DNA from: Ruegeria arenilitoris
GTDB lineage: Bacteria; Pseudomonadota; Alphaproteobacteria; Rhodobacterales; Rhodobacteraceae
Reading direction: 5' to 3'
Length of the DNA stretch: 64,000 nt
Assembly: GCF_013032445.1 (NCBI RefSeq)
Contig: NZ_WQCA01000010.1
Coordinates: 62,001-126,000 of the forward strand
Made by a program: the position numbers and the translations under genes
Notes under the pieces: generated by a model
What the model was told of the DNA's origin: nothing
Database searches by the model: none
What the model saw: the letters and a program-made list of their open reading frames with translations, nothing else
Shown here: piece after piece, positions 1 to 8,471 of the stretch
How the letters are laid out: each line of letters starts with the position of its first letter
Numbering within the stretch: the stretch's first letter is position 1

Positions 1-676
1 CGCGGATGCAGAAGTTGTTGGTGCAGCGGAACGTGATGCTTTCAGCGGGAACAGTCACACGCAACCACCGGGAAAACGGAGCACGGCTGTTTTCGTCGTC
101 GGTGCTGACGAAGTGGTGGTTAACAAAGTCCTCTACGCCTGTAGGCTTACCATGGCGTTTCACATAGTCCTTGCTGGCAAACAGGCCGACCTCTTGCGTG
201 ATAAAGGGCTGTACCACGTTGTCCGGCTGATCCGGTGCCGACCCTGCGCGAATAGCGACGTGTGCTTCTCCGTATTCAAGGCGGAACAGGCGGTCTCCGG
301 TCAGGTAGCGCACGATCAGGCCTGGATGCAGGCGCTGAAACTCGCTGAGCACGGGCACCACCAGTGGCGCCAGTGAGGACAGAGACGTCACGACAAGCTC
401 ACCCGAGACGTCATCGCCGCGCCCCTTCATCCGCCCGACCAGTTGGTTGAACTGATCCTCGGTCGCTTGTGCCACGCGCAACAGGTCATCTCCGGCCTCG
501 GTAGGGGTGTAGCCGCGCGCGTGGCGCTGGAACAGTTTGGTCCCCAACCGGGCCTCAATTGCATCGATGTGGCGGATCACCGTCGCATGGTGAACGCCCA
601 GCACCTCGGCCGCACCGCTGACGGTGCCCATGCGGGCCACTTGATAGGCAGTTCTCACTTCGTCCCAATTGTCCAC
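1..676 (-). CDS. LysR-family transcriptional regulator (3' end outside window)
   Basis: Reading the minus strand from a GTG at 676 gives an open frame of 225 codons that runs off the left edge. The first 65 residues form a LysR winged helix-turn-helix (VSGAAEVLG...ATVIRHIDAIEARLG, then LFQRHARGYTPTEAG). A periplasmic-binding-like effector domain follows (SLSSLAPLVVPVLSEF). About 70 C-terminal residues are missing because the window ends. It is divergent from the azoreductase gene with a 119-bp gap, so it probably regulates that gene and itself. The ligand cannot be told from sequence. No ATG lies near the conserved N-terminus, which is why GTG is chosen. Confidence 0.85.
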   Translation of the reverse strand, partial: MDNWDEVRTAYQVARMGTVSGAAEVLGVHHATVIRHIDAIEARLGTKLFQRHARGYTPTEAGDDLLRVAQATEDQFNQLVGRMKGRGDDVSGELVVTSLSSLAPLVVPVLSEFQRLHPGLIVRYLTGDRLFRLEYGEAHVAIRAGSAPDQPDNVVQPFITQEVGLFASKDYVKRHGKPTGVEDFVNHHFVSTDDENSRAPFSRWLRVTVPAESITFRCTNNFCIR

Positions 677-702
677 GGCGCCACCTTACTGTGCAAATTC
701 CA

Positions 703-719
703 ACATCAACTGTTGATGT
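703..719. promoter_or_regulatory. Inverted repeat, candidate LysR operator
   Basis: ACATCAAC and GTTGATGT form perfect 8-bp arms around one central base, in the gap between the divergent lysR and azoR starts. LysR proteins usually bind such dyads in shared divergent promoters. Binding is inferred. Confidence 0.5.
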
Positions 720-795
720 ATCCGAGTTTTGTTCACGTACGCAACATCCATATTGGGGCCAGACGAGAAATCCCTATCCACAAGGACCCGGTGAA

Positions 796-1377
796 ATGAC
801 CAAAACCATCCTGCATATCGACGCCTCGGCCCGCCGCGAAGGCTCTGCCACCCGTGATTTGTCCGACCGCATCGTCAAGCATCTGGGCGCCGGGCGCATC
901 ATCCGCCGCGATCTGGCCAGCCCCCTGCCCCTGCTGACCGAAGACTGGATCACTGCTAACTTCACCCCCGCCGATCAGCGTGACGAGACCCAGCGCGATC
1001 AGCTGGCGCTGTCGGATACGCTGGTGAACGAACTGCAAGAGGCCGACACCATCATCGTTGGTCTGCCTATCTACAACTTCTCGGTGCCTGCAGCGTTCAA
1101 AGCCTGGATCGATCTGGTGGCCCGCGCCGGCCTGACCTTTAGCTACACCGAAAACGGCCCAAAGGGCCTGTTGGAAGGCAAACGCGCGGTTCTGGCCATT
1201 GCGTCGGGTGGTGTCCCCGTCGGGTCCGAGGTCGATTTCGCCACCAACTATGCCAAACATGTGCTGGGCTTTATCGGCATTCACGATGTGGACGTTGTTG
1301 CCGCCGACCAGATGGCTCTGGACGCAGAAACCACGCTGGCCAAGGCGCAGAAAGCCGTTCTGAAACTGGCGGCCTGA
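796..1377 (+). CDS. azoR: FMN-dependent NADH-azoreductase (AzoR type)
   Basis: This is a 193-aa flavodoxin-fold oxidoreductase that reduces azo compounds and quinones with NAD(P)H using FMN. The N-terminal HIDASAR segment (residues 7-13) contacts the FMN phosphate in this family. The PIYNFSVPAAFKAWID block (from residue 91) is the AzoR flavin-binding signature. The ATG at 796 is chosen over an upstream in-frame start because the family sequence begins at MTKTILHIDAS; the region before it is the divergent promoter. Full family length. The neighbouring divergent LysR gene suggests induction by an electrophile or quinone, which is an inference. Confidence 0.85.
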   Translation: MTKTILHIDASARREGSATRDLSDRIVKHLGAGRIIRRDLASPLPLLTEDWITANFTPADQRDETQRDQLALSDTLVNELQEADTIIVGLPIYNFSVPAAFKAWIDLVARAGLTFSYTENGPKGLLEGKRAVLAIASGGVPVGSEVDFATNYAKHVLGFIGIHDVDVVAADQMALDAETTLAKAQKAVLKLAA

Positions 1378-1453
1378 TCGCCCGTACCTTTAGAAGCCTG
1401 CGCGCCCAGCCTGCTTTTGCAACGGTTGGGCGCACTTATTCTACGGCCTTGAA

Positions 1454-1984
1454 TCAGGGCAGCCATTTCACCTCACACCCGACCCGGTCGAAGAACGCCA
1501 TCAGATCAGCGCGCGTCATCGCAACGGTGCGGTCATTGACCAGCGGGTGCATGTAGATGACATCGGCCTGCTGCGCCGCACCATCCATAAAGAACCGCAC
1601 ATCGTTCTGCACCCCGTTGATCATCGCCAGCGGGCTGACCGCTCCGGGCCGGATACCGAGGTTCTGCAGCAACCGGTCCGCCGAACCGAAGGACAGGTTG
1701 CCCACGCCCAACTCCGCCCCCAGCGCCTTGAGGTCGATCTCGCGGCTTTGCTCTAGCGTCACCAGATAGTTTCGCTTTTTCTTGTCGCGCAGATACAGGT
1801 TCTTCAGGCGCAGAGCATTCTCACCCGGCACCATGAACTGATCCTCGACCGACTTTGAATCCTCAACCGTGCGCAGCGGCACATGGGTGTGCAGACGATA
1901 TGTCAGACCCCAATCATCCAGCTGCGCCAAGAGCGCGTCCGAGCTAAGCGGTAGTGAGTCCTGAAAAGCGGATGATGCGTCCAT
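1454..1984 (-). CDS. Prolyl-tRNA editing-domain protein (ProX/YbaK-like)
   Basis: This 176-aa stand-alone editing domain probably hydrolyses mischarged aminoacyl-tRNAs such as Ala-tRNA(Pro). Family marks are KNLYLRDKKKRNYLVTLE (residues 61-78), the GIRPGAVSPLA block (about 111-121) and HPLVNDRT near 146. The start is the ATG at 1984 because it has an AGGAGG ribosome site 5 bases upstream; an upstream in-frame start lacks one. It is a single gene convergent with azoR. Family membership is fairly sure; the tRNA substrate is not shown by the sequence. Confidence 0.8.
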   Translation of the reverse strand: MDASSAFQDSLPLSSDALLAQLDDWGLTYRLHTHVPLRTVEDSKSVEDQFMVPGENALRLKNLYLRDKKKRNYLVTLEQSREIDLKALGAELGVGNLSFGSADRLLQNLGIRPGAVSPLAMINGVQNDVRFFMDGAAQQADVIYMHPLVNDRTVAMTRADLMAFFDRVGCEVKWLP

Positions 1985-2072
1985 GAGAACCTCCTGTTTG
2001 GCGCGCTCATCGCGCAACACGCGGACGAATTCAAGCCACGACAGTGCCAGAAATCAGTGTTAGCGTGCCGCC

Positions 2073-2591
2073 ATGAAAGTAACGCGAAACACCCCAGATC
2101 AATTGATCCTTTCCAACACGCCATGGTTCATCGGCATCACGCTGGTGCTCTTTATCCTCTGTTTTGTTGGGGCTGGTTTGTTCATGGCCAGCGAGGGTGG
2201 TGAGGGCATATTGTTCGGCATCTTCTTTGCGGTCTTCGGCGGGGGGATGGGCTTTGGCGCATTCTGCGTCTTTGTGCGCCGCGTTCAGGTCATATTGGAC
2301 CGCAACAGCAATAGCATCTTGATCCGTCGCCAATCCATCTTTGGATATGACACTGTAGAACATGAGCTGTCGAACCTGTCCCATGCCGAGGTGGAAACCA
2401 CCACCTCAAGCCGCGACAGGACCACGTCCAAAATGCATCGTCCCGTTTTGATTCTGGAGAAGGGAATGAGCGCTGGGCGTCACCCGATTGTCGAAGCCTA
2501 TGTCAGCGGGCACGGGGCGCAGCGGCTGGTGGATGCTGTCAATGACTGGCTTCCGGCGCTCAAGGTTGACTCTGACAGTCAATCCGCCTAA
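2073..2591 (+). CDS. Hypothetical protein with two membrane helices
   Basis: The 172-aa product has two hydrophobic helices (about residues 17-38 and 45-68). A soluble domain of about 100 residues follows, rich in beta-forming stretches (VQVILDRNSNSILIRRQSIFG). The layout resembles small bacterial membrane proteins with a PH-like domain, but no family is recognised. It is divergent from the editing-domain gene and is followed by a hairpin at 2608, so it looks like a single-gene unit. Confidence 0.65.
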   Translation: MKVTRNTPDQLILSNTPWFIGITLVLFILCFVGAGLFMASEGGEGILFGIFFAVFGGGMGFGAFCVFVRRVQVILDRNSNSILIRRQSIFGYDTVEHELSNLSHAEVETTTSSRDRTTSKMHRPVLILEKGMSAGRHPIVEAYVSGHGAQRLVDAVNDWLPALKVDSDSQSA

Positions 2592-2607
2592 AGCCCCATC
2601 CAAACAT

Positions 2608-2629
2608 CCGGAAGAGACGATCCTTCCGG
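2608..2629 (+). terminator. Hairpin after the membrane protein gene
   Basis: CCGGAAG and CTTCCGG form 7-bp arms around an 8-base loop, 17 bases after the stop codon. No T-run follows, so it is only a possible terminator. Confidence 0.35.
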
Positions 2630-2753
2630 TCCCTTGAGTCGTTCAGGGATCGCCCCCCACCAGCGAGTTTCGCCCGTGGGGGCAATTGTGTATTTAACCG
2701 GTGTTTCCTACCTAGGAAGTGCCATCAGATAACCGGCTAAGGAGGCCGAAGGC

Positions 2754-4259
2754 ATGTTTGAAAATCTATCCGAACGCCTTTCTGGCGTCTTTGACCGGCT
2801 GACCAAACAAGGTGCTCTGTCCGAAGAAGACGTCAAAACCGCCCTTCGTGAGGTCCGGGTTGCGCTGCTTGAGGCCGACGTCTCGCTGCCGGTTGCCCGT
2901 GAATTCGTCAAGAAGGTACAGGAACAAGCAACTGGTCAGGCCGTCACCAAGTCGATCACCCCGGGTCAGCAGGTCGTCAAGATCGTGCATGACGCGCTGG
3001 TCGATACCCTGCGCGGCGAGGAAGACCCCGGCAAGTTGAAGATCGACAACCCGCCCGCCCCGATCCTGATGGTCGGCCTGCAGGGTTCGGGTAAGACCAC
3101 CACCACCGGTAAACTCGCCAAACGCCTGAAAGAGAAAGAGGGTAAAAAGGTCCTTATGGCCTCGCTGGACGTTTATCGCCCGGCGGCGATGGATCAGTTG
3201 GCCGTTTTGGGTACTCAGGTTGGTGTGGATACCCTGCCGATCGTTCCCGGCCAGAAACCCGTCGATATCGCCAAGCGCGCCAAGCAGCAGGCAACGCTGG
3301 GTGGCTACGACGTCTACATGCTGGATACCGCGGGCCGCCTGCATATCGACGAAGTCCTGATGGATGAGGTCGAGCAGGTTCGCAACGCAGTCGATCCGCG
3401 TGAAACCCTGCTGGTAGTCGACGGCCTGACCGGTCAGGTCGCCGTTGAGGTCGCCGAGGAGTTTGACGCCAAGGTCGGTATCTCGGGCGTGGTTCTGACC
3501 CGGATGGACGGGGACGGGCGCGGCGGTGCGGCGCTGTCGATGCGCGCGGTCACCGGCAAGCCGATCCGCTTTGTGGGTCTGGGCGAGAAGATGGACGCGC
3601 TTGAAACCTTCGAGCCGGACCGGATCGCCGGTCGTATTCTGGGCATGGGCGACATCGTTGCTCTGGTCGAAAAGGCCCAGGAAACGATGGAGATGGAACA
3701 GACCGAGCGCATGATGAAGCGCATGGTCAAAGGTCAGTTCAACATGAACGACCTGAAAATGCAGCTGGAGCAGATGATCCAGATGGGCGGCATGCAGGGC
3801 ATGATGGGCATGATGCCCGGCATGAACAAAATGGCCAAGCAGATGGATCAGGCCGGTCTGGACGACAAGATACTGCGCCAGCAGATCGCCATGATCCAAT
3901 CCATGACCAAACGCGAACGCGCCAACCCGCAATTGCTGCAGGCCAGCCGCAAGAAACGGATTGCAGCCGGTTCCGGGATGGAGGTCAGCGACCTCAACAA
4001 GCTTCTCAAGATGCACCGGCAGATGTCGGACATGATGAAAAAGATGGGCAAGATGGGCAAAGGCAAGATGCTGAAGCAGGCCATGAAAGGCATGTTTGGC
4101 AAAGGCGGCCCATCGCCCGAAGAAATGGCTGCAGGCATGGACCCCAAGGCGCTGGAGCAGGCGGCCAAGGCGATGGGTGGCAAGATGCCCGGTATGCCCG
4201 GCATGGGCGGTGGCATGGCTCTGCCTCCGGGCCTTAGCGGGTTTGGCAAGAAGAAGTAA
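2754..4259 (+). CDS. ffh: Signal recognition particle protein Ffh
   Basis: Ffh (501 aa) binds 4.5S RNA and signal sequences and delivers ribosomes to FtsY at the inner membrane. An N domain (1-90) precedes the GTPase G domain. The G domain shows GLQGSGKTTT (108-117), DTAGR (191-195) and TRMDGDGRGG (249-258). The C-terminal M domain (about 300-450) is very rich in methionine and ends in a Gly/Met/Lys tail. An AAGGAGG ribosome site precedes the ATG. The stop TAA directly abuts the next ATG, so ffh appears to lead an operon with the GNAT and chorismate mutase genes and perhaps rpsP. Confidence 0.98.
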   Translation: MFENLSERLSGVFDRLTKQGALSEEDVKTALREVRVALLEADVSLPVAREFVKKVQEQATGQAVTKSITPGQQVVKIVHDALVDTLRGEEDPGKLKIDNPPAPILMVGLQGSGKTTTTGKLAKRLKEKEGKKVLMASLDVYRPAAMDQLAVLGTQVGVDTLPIVPGQKPVDIAKRAKQQATLGGYDVYMLDTAGRLHIDEVLMDEVEQVRNAVDPRETLLVVDGLTGQVAVEVAEEFDAKVGISGVVLTRMDGDGRGGAALSMRAVTGKPIRFVGLGEKMDALETFEPDRIAGRILGMGDIVALVEKAQETMEMEQTERMMKRMVKGQFNMNDLKMQLEQMIQMGGMQGMMGMMPGMNKMAKQMDQAGLDDKILRQQIAMIQSMTKRERANPQLLQASRKKRIAAGSGMEVSDLNKLLKMHRQMSDMMKKMGKMGKGKMLKQAMKGMFGKGGPSPEEMAAGMDPKALEQAAKAMGGKMPGMPGMGGGMALPPGLSGFGKKK

Positions 4260-4814
4260 ATGAACGCCATCGCCCAACATATCCCCCGGCTTGAGACCGA
4301 GCGCCTGATCCTGCGCGCGCCATCCGAGGCCGATCTGGACGCGGACAGCGCCTTCTTCGCAAGCGATGCTGCGAAATATGTCGGCGGGCCTCTGCGTAGG
4401 GATGAAGTGTGGCGGGTGATTGCCCTGCATTTTGGTCATTGGGCTCTGCGTGGCTATGGATATTGGAGTGTCGATGAAAAAGACACCGGCGCCTATGTCG
4501 GTCGGATCGGCCTGTGGTTCCCCGAAGGTTGGCCGGAGCCTGAAGTGGGTTGGACTTTGATGACACATGCCACCGGCAAGGGATACGCGACCGAGGCCGC
4601 TTTGGCCGCGCGCGCCCATGCCTATGACGTGCTGGGCTGGGAAACGGCCATTTCGCTGATCGACCCGGAAAACCACGCCAGCAAGGCCGTGGCCAAACGG
4701 TTGGGCGCCGCATTTGATTACCACTACGAACACCCGAAATTCGGCACCACCGAGATCTGGAGGCATCCGGCTCCAGCTGATCTGGTGAATGGCGGCATGG
4801 AGGCCTACGCATGA
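4260..4814 (+). CDS. GNAT N-acetyltransferase (RimJ/RimL-like)
   Basis: This 184-aa GNAT enzyme should transfer acetyl from acetyl-CoA to an amine or protein N-terminus. The ETERLILRAP opening is typical of the RimJ/RimL branch. The VGWTLMTHATGKGYATEAALA block holds the acetyl-CoA-binding motif A, and NHASKAVAKRLGA is motif B. The ATG follows the ffh stop with no spacer, and the gene overlaps the next by four bases (ATGA), so translation is probably coupled. The substrate is unknown. Confidence 0.85.
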   Translation: MNAIAQHIPRLETERLILRAPSEADLDADSAFFASDAAKYVGGPLRRDEVWRVIALHFGHWALRGYGYWSVDEKDTGAYVGRIGLWFPEGWPEPEVGWTLMTHATGKGYATEAALAARAHAYDVLGWETAISLIDPENHASKAVAKRLGAAFDYHYEHPKFGTTEIWRHPAPADLVNGGMEAYA

Positions 4815-5107
4815 CCAACCCCGTGACGCGGGCTGCCGCGCTGTTGAAAGAACATCGCGAAAGCATCGACCGGCTGGACGCGATCCTTGTCTATACGCTG
4901 GGCGAGCGATTCAAGCACACGCAGGCCGTTGGCAAGCTCAAGGCTGAACACGAACTTCCCCCGTCCGATCCCTCGCGCGAGGCTGCGCAGATCGCTCGGC
5001 TAGAAGACCTGGCGAAACAGGCCGATCTGGACCCCGACTTCGCCAAGGCTTTTCTGAATTTCATCATTCAGGAAGTCATCCGACACCACCGGAAACATCA
5101 GGAATAA
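4811..5107 (+). CDS. Chorismate mutase (AroQ class)
   Basis: The 98-aa all-helical protein matches AroQ chorismate mutases, which convert chorismate to prephenate for Phe and Tyr synthesis. The [18 protein letters not shown] helix carries the first active-site arginine and D/E pattern. [18 protein letters not shown] supplies the central Lys and Arg, and the last helix is [15 protein letters not shown]. It overlaps the GNAT gene by four bases and lies 70 bp before rpsP. It is a monofunctional enzyme with no fused prephenate dehydratase. Confidence 0.88.
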   Translation: MTNPVTRAAALLKEHRESIDRLDAILVYTLGERFKHTQAVGKLKAEHELPPSDPSREAAQIARLEDLAKQADLDPDFAKAFLNFIIQEVIRHHRKHQE

Positions 5108-5135
5108 TCATCCGTTTCCACGAATACCAAGAATA

Positions 5136-5152
5136 ACCGGGCACTTCCCGGT
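5136..5152 (+). promoter_or_regulatory. Hairpin in the rpsP leader
   Basis: ACCGGG and CCCGGT pair around a 5-base loop, 25 bases before the rpsP start. It has no T-run, so it looks like a leader structure rather than a terminator. Its role is unknown. Confidence 0.3.
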
Positions 5153-5177
5153 CACGCCATCCAAAGGAGATACCACC

Positions 5178-5567
5178 ATGGCAATGAAAATTCGTCTCGC
5201 CCGCGGCGGCTCGAAAAAACGTCCCTTCTACCGCATTGTGGCTGCTGACAGCCGTATGCCCCGCGACGGCCGTTTCATCGAGAAACTGGGCACCTACAAC
5301 CCGCTGCTGCCGAAAGACAGCGAAGAGCGCGTGAAAATGAACATGGAGCGCGTTCAGTACTGGCTGGATCAGGGCGCACAGCCCACCGACCGTATCGCAC
5401 GTATGCTGGAAGCTGCTGGCGCGAAGGACAAAGCCGAGCGTAACAACCCCAACAAGGGTACTCCGGGCAAGAAAGCTCAAGAGCGCGCGGAAGAAAAAGC
5501 TGCAAAGGCCGCTGAAGCTGCCGAAGCTGCTGCTGCACCGGCTGAAGAAGCGGCTGCAGAAGAATAA
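5178..5567 (+). CDS. rpsP: 30S ribosomal protein S16
   Basis: S16 is a small-subunit assembly protein. Residues 1-85 hold the full S16 fold ([19 protein letters not shown] near the start, [14 protein letters not shown]). A Lys/Ala/Glu-rich tail of about 40 residues follows, ending in an alanine-rich stretch, as is common in alphaproteobacteria. AAAGGAG precedes the ATG. The 12-base gap to bluB suggests co-transcription. Confidence 0.97.
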   Translation: MAMKIRLARGGSKKRPFYRIVAADSRMPRDGRFIEKLGTYNPLLPKDSEERVKMNMERVQYWLDQGAQPTDRIARMLEAAGAKDKAERNNPNKGTPGKKAQERAEEKAAKAAEAAEAAAAPAEEAAAEE

Positions 5568-5579
5568 GCAGGCGGGCGC

Positions 5580-6215
5580 GTGCAGGATCAGACTTTCACC
5601 GACGATTTTCGCACGCAGTTCGACCTGTTGATGCGGCTCCGGCGCGACGTGCGCCGGTTCCGCACCAACGCGATAGACGAGGCAGTGCTGACACGCTGCC
5701 TCGACGCGTTTCGGCTGGCTCCCTCGGTGGGGCTAAGCGAACCCTGGCGCGTGATCCGCGTCGAGAGCAAGGCCGCACGGGCGGCGGCGCTGAAGAATTT
5801 CCAAACCGCAAATGCCAAAGCCCTGGCTGGATATTCCGGTGAGAAGGCGCAGCTTTACAGCGGTCTTAAACTGTCGGGCATGCAAGAGGCTCCGGTGCAA
5901 CTGGCAGTGTTCTGCGACGATGCCACCGACAAGGGCCAAGGTCTGGGCGCGGGCACGATGCCCGAGATGCGGCGTTATTCCGTGGTTTCGGCCATCACGT
6001 TGTTCTGGCTGGCTTTGCGCGCGCAGGGGCTGGGTTTGGGCTGGGTATCCATTCTTGACCCAGACCAGATGGCCCGCGATCTGGACGTGTCCGAGAACTG
6101 GCGCCTCATCGGCTATTTTTGCGTTGGCTGGCCCGAGGAACTGTCGGATACACCCGAACTGGAACGCGTCGGATGGGAATGCCGCGACGACACTCTGCCG
6201 GTTGAGGTGCGATAG
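5580..6215 (+). CDS. bluB: 5,6-dimethylbenzimidazole synthase
   Basis: BluB (211 aa) is a nitroreductase-fold enzyme that uses reduced FMN and oxygen to make 5,6-dimethylbenzimidazole, the lower ligand of vitamin B12. Signature parts are RRDVRRFRT (21-29), LAPSVGLSEPWR with the conserved SVG-x-S-x-PW pattern, and the C-terminal GLGLGWVSI and GYFCVGWPEE blocks. The start is a GTG at 5580, only 12 bases after the rpsP stop. Its place inside a ribosomal operon, with no other cobalamin genes in the window, is unusual. Confidence 0.9.
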   Translation: MQDQTFTDDFRTQFDLLMRLRRDVRRFRTNAIDEAVLTRCLDAFRLAPSVGLSEPWRVIRVESKAARAAALKNFQTANAKALAGYSGEKAQLYSGLKLSGMQEAPVQLAVFCDDATDKGQGLGAGTMPEMRRYSVVSAITLFWLALRAQGLGLGWVSILDPDQMARDLDVSENWRLIGYFCVGWPEELSDTPELERVGWECRDDTLPVEVR

Positions 6216-6219
6216 ACAA

Positions 6220-6366
6220 ATGTTCGCGCTGATACGACTTCCCATCCTGTTGATGATCGCCTTTATTGTGGGGGTGTTCTTTGAACGCTCGAACCAACGA
6301 GAGGCCTGTGCCGCGCATGGCGACTGGCAGGACGGGCTATGTGTGACGGATGGGCCAAATGAGTGA
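6220..6366 (+). CDS. Small single-span membrane protein (48 aa)
   Basis: A short frame starts at ATG 6220, four bases after the bluB stop. It encodes one hydrophobic helix ([17 protein letters not shown]) followed by a polar tail with two cysteines ([19 protein letters not shown]). It overlaps the start of rimM by eight bases, so it is probably translated in the same operon. No family is recognised, and the paired cysteines may be exported. It is real coding sequence by position and composition, but not proven. Confidence 0.55.
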   Translation: MFALIRLPILLMIAFIVGVFFERSNQREACAAHGDWQDGLCVTDGPNE

Positions 6367-6862
6367 TCTGATCTGCGTCGGCAGCATTGCGGGATCGTAT
6401 GGCGTACGCGGTGAGGTGCGGCTGAAAAGCTATTGCGCCATTCCTGAGGATATCGAAACCTACTCCCCTCTGACCGATGAGGCGGGCAAAGAACGGTATC
6501 CGCTGCTCCTGACACGGTCCATAAAGAACGGTTTTGCGGCGCGACTGGGCGGCGTTGAAACCAAAGAGGACGCCGATGCATTGAAGGGCCTGCGCCTGTT
6601 CGCGCGTCGCGATCAGTTGCCATCACTGCCCGATGACGAGTTTTATCATACCGACCTGATCGGGCTTGAAGTCTATGACACCGGCGGAACCCTGCTGGGA
6701 CGAGTCAAATCGGTACAGAACCATGGCGCAGCCGACCTGCTTGAACTGCACGGACCGGGCTTGAAAGCCACGGTTTTGCTGCCCTTCACTCTGGAAGTAG
6801 TACCGACGGTGGATCTGGACAAAGGCCGTATTGTCGCCGACCCACCTGAAGGGCTGATCTGA
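6359..6862 (+). CDS. rimM: Ribosome maturation factor RimM
   Basis: RimM (167 aa) helps assemble the 30S head around S19. The N-terminal domain opens with [24 protein letters not shown]-barrel domain follows ([12 protein letters not shown]...LGRVKSV, then GADLLEL and [15 protein letters not shown]). The ATG at 6359 is chosen because the family begins MSDLICVG. An in-frame ATG nine bases earlier is also possible. The stop codon shares its final A with the start of the next gene (TGATG), showing tight coupling. Confidence 0.95.
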   Translation: MSDLICVGSIAGSYGVRGEVRLKSYCAIPEDIETYSPLTDEAGKERYPLLLTRSIKNGFAARLGGVETKEDADALKGLRLFARRDQLPSLPDDEFYHTDLIGLEVYDTGGTLLGRVKSVQNHGAADLLELHGPGLKATVLLPFTLEVVPTVDLDKGRIVADPPEGLI

Positions 6863-7677
6863 TGCGCCGCGTCTTGCTGCATCTGGGTCTGCACAAGACG
6901 GGCACTACCGCGGCGCAATCGTTTTTGTATGAGAACAGAGAACTGATCTGGCCACACTTCGCGTTGGTTCTGCCCTATCGCACCCGCAAGTCAGGCCTGT
7001 CACGCGCGGCCACCAACCATTCCGTCTATGGGACCGTAGGAACCCTGTCCGAATTCGGTACGCAAGTGTCAGACTTTCTGGACACGCTCGAATTCGGCGA
7101 CAAACGCGGCCTGATCGTCAGCGAAGAAAACTTTGCAGGCCTACGACCCAGTCGAAACATCGAACAGGGTTATGCAGCGACCCCTGAACTTGCCGCCTGT
7201 CTGGTGGATGCGGTCCGCCATCGTTTTTCCGGGCAAGAGGTCGAGATTACGGTCTACCTGTCCCTTCGGCAACGTGGCGGCTGGCTGCGCAGTCTCTGGG
7301 CGCATGATCTGGAGCGCATGCGTCAAGTCTATGATTTAGAGACCTTCCAAGACCACCTGGAACAGGTCGCGCCCCTGCAGGATACGGTGGAGCAAATCGA
7401 GAACAGGCTGCCTTCGGTCACGGTCACGACAGAGTGGCTTGAGGAATTGCAGCTGCGCCGCTATGGACCCGGCACCCCGTTTGCCGAGTATCTGAAATTG
7501 CCGCGCGACAAAGCCAAGCTTCTGGTGCCGCCGTCAAAGGTTAACAACCGCCTGCCCGAGGATGTCTTGGCCGAGTTGCTGGAACTGAACCGTTCGCGGC
7601 TGGACGAAGGTGCTCTGATTGAACAGAAGAAGGCAGTAATCGACCGCGCGAAAGGCGCGCTGATTGGCACGACATGA
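6862..7677 (+). CDS. Sulfotransferase-like P-loop protein
   Basis: The 271-aa product begins RRVLLHLGLHKTGTTAAQSFL, which matches the 5'-phosphosulfate-binding loop of sulfotransferases (HxGxxKTGTT). The rest is divergent: residues around TVYLSLRQRGGWLRSLWAHDL could form the 3'-phosphate-binding part, but I cannot place a clear 3'-PB motif. It sits between rimM and trmD, sharing a base with rimM and overlapping trmD by four bases. The acceptor is unknown, and a non-enzymatic relative is possible. Confidence 0.6.
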   Translation: MRRVLLHLGLHKTGTTAAQSFLYENRELIWPHFALVLPYRTRKSGLSRAATNHSVYGTVGTLSEFGTQVSDFLDTLEFGDKRGLIVSEENFAGLRPSRNIEQGYAATPELAACLVDAVRHRFSGQEVEITVYLSLRQRGGWLRSLWAHDLERMRQVYDLETFQDHLEQVAPLQDTVEQIENRLPSVTVTTEWLEELQLRRYGPGTPFAEYLKLPRDKAKLLVPPSKVNNRLPEDVLAELLELNRSRLDEGALIEQKKAVIDRAKGALIGTT

Positions 7678-8471
7678 CAGACAAGCCCAGTAAATCTCAT
7701 GGTCGCAAGGCGATCCGCCCAACATTGAAGCCGCGCGAGCTGCTGACCCCCACACCCGACCTGCATGGCGTGTGGAAAGCCAAGATCATCACCCTGTTCC
7801 CGTCCGCCTTTCCGGGCGTTTTGGGAGAAAGCCTGACCGGCAAGGCGCTGCAAGAGGGTCTCTGGCAGCTGGAAACCGTCGATCTGCGCCAGTTCGGCAT
7901 CGGCAAGCACCGCAACGTGGATGACACGCCTGCTGGCGGTGGCGCAGGTATGGTACTGCGCGCCGACGTGTTGGGCGAGGCGATTGAACAGACCATGGCC
8001 GGTGTGCAGGGCAACTGGCCGCTGATCTATCTCAGCCCCCGTGGCCGCCGGATGGACCAACGCATGATGCAGAACCTGGCACGTTGCGACGGCATGACCC
8101 TGCTGTGCGGCCGTTTCGAGGGCGTCGATGAACGGGTGCTGGAGCATTTCGGCGTGCAGGAGGTCTCCTTAGGTGATTTCGTCATGACCGGCGGAGAAAT
8201 CGCTGCGCAGGCGCTGATCGATGCGACCGTGCGGCTGATCCCCGGCGTGCTGGGCAATCAGGCCTCGGCCGAGGAAGAGAGCTTTTCTTCTGGCCTGCTG
8301 GAGCATCCACAGTATACCCGCCCCGCCGAATGGAAGGGCCGCCCGATACCCGACATCCTTATGTCCGGGCACCACGGGCGCATTGCCAACTGGCGACACG
8401 AGATGTCGGAACAGATCACCCGCGAACGGCGACCCGATCTGTGGGAAAACTATCGGAAGGACGGGGACTAA
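7674..8471 (+). CDS. trmD: tRNA (guanine-37-N1)-methyltransferase TrmD
   Basis: TrmD (265 aa) methylates G37 of tRNAs reading CNN codons, which prevents frameshifting. The SPOUT knot is visible: YLSPRGRRMDQ, LLCGRFEGVDERVLEHF and EVSLGDFVMTGGEIAA. DDTPAGGGAGMVLR is the substrate loop. A polar N-terminal extension of about 33 residues precedes the family core (KIITLFPSAFPGVLG). ATG overlaps the previous stop (ATGA). Its end overlaps the convergent GH25 gene by four bases. Confidence 0.97.
   Translation: MTDKPSKSHGRKAIRPTLKPRELLTPTPDLHGVWKAKIITLFPSAFPGVLGESLTGKALQEGLWQLETVDLRQFGIGKHRNVDDTPAGGGAGMVLRADVLGEAIEQTMAGVQGNWPLIYLSPRGRRMDQRMMQNLARCDGMTLLCGRFEGVDERVLEHFGVQEVSLGDFVMTGGEIAAQALIDATVRLIPGVLGNQASAEEESFSSGLLEHPQYTRPAEWKGRPIPDILMSGHHGRIANWRHEMSEQITRERRPDLWENYRKDGD

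Noticed and set aside
2592-2753. Possible 4.5S/SRP RNA or riboswitch upstream of ffh
   Set aside because: Only short hairpins are seen; no SRP RNA tetraloop domain or known riboswitch core is visible.
2766-4766. Very long minus-strand frame opposite ffh (666 codons)
   Set aside because: It is the reverse shadow of the GC-rich ffh and GNAT genes; its protein is low-complexity His/Gly/Leu with no family pattern.
5733-6626. Minus-strand frame across bluB and rimM
   Set aside because: It covers two confidently identified plus-strand genes and shows no domain.
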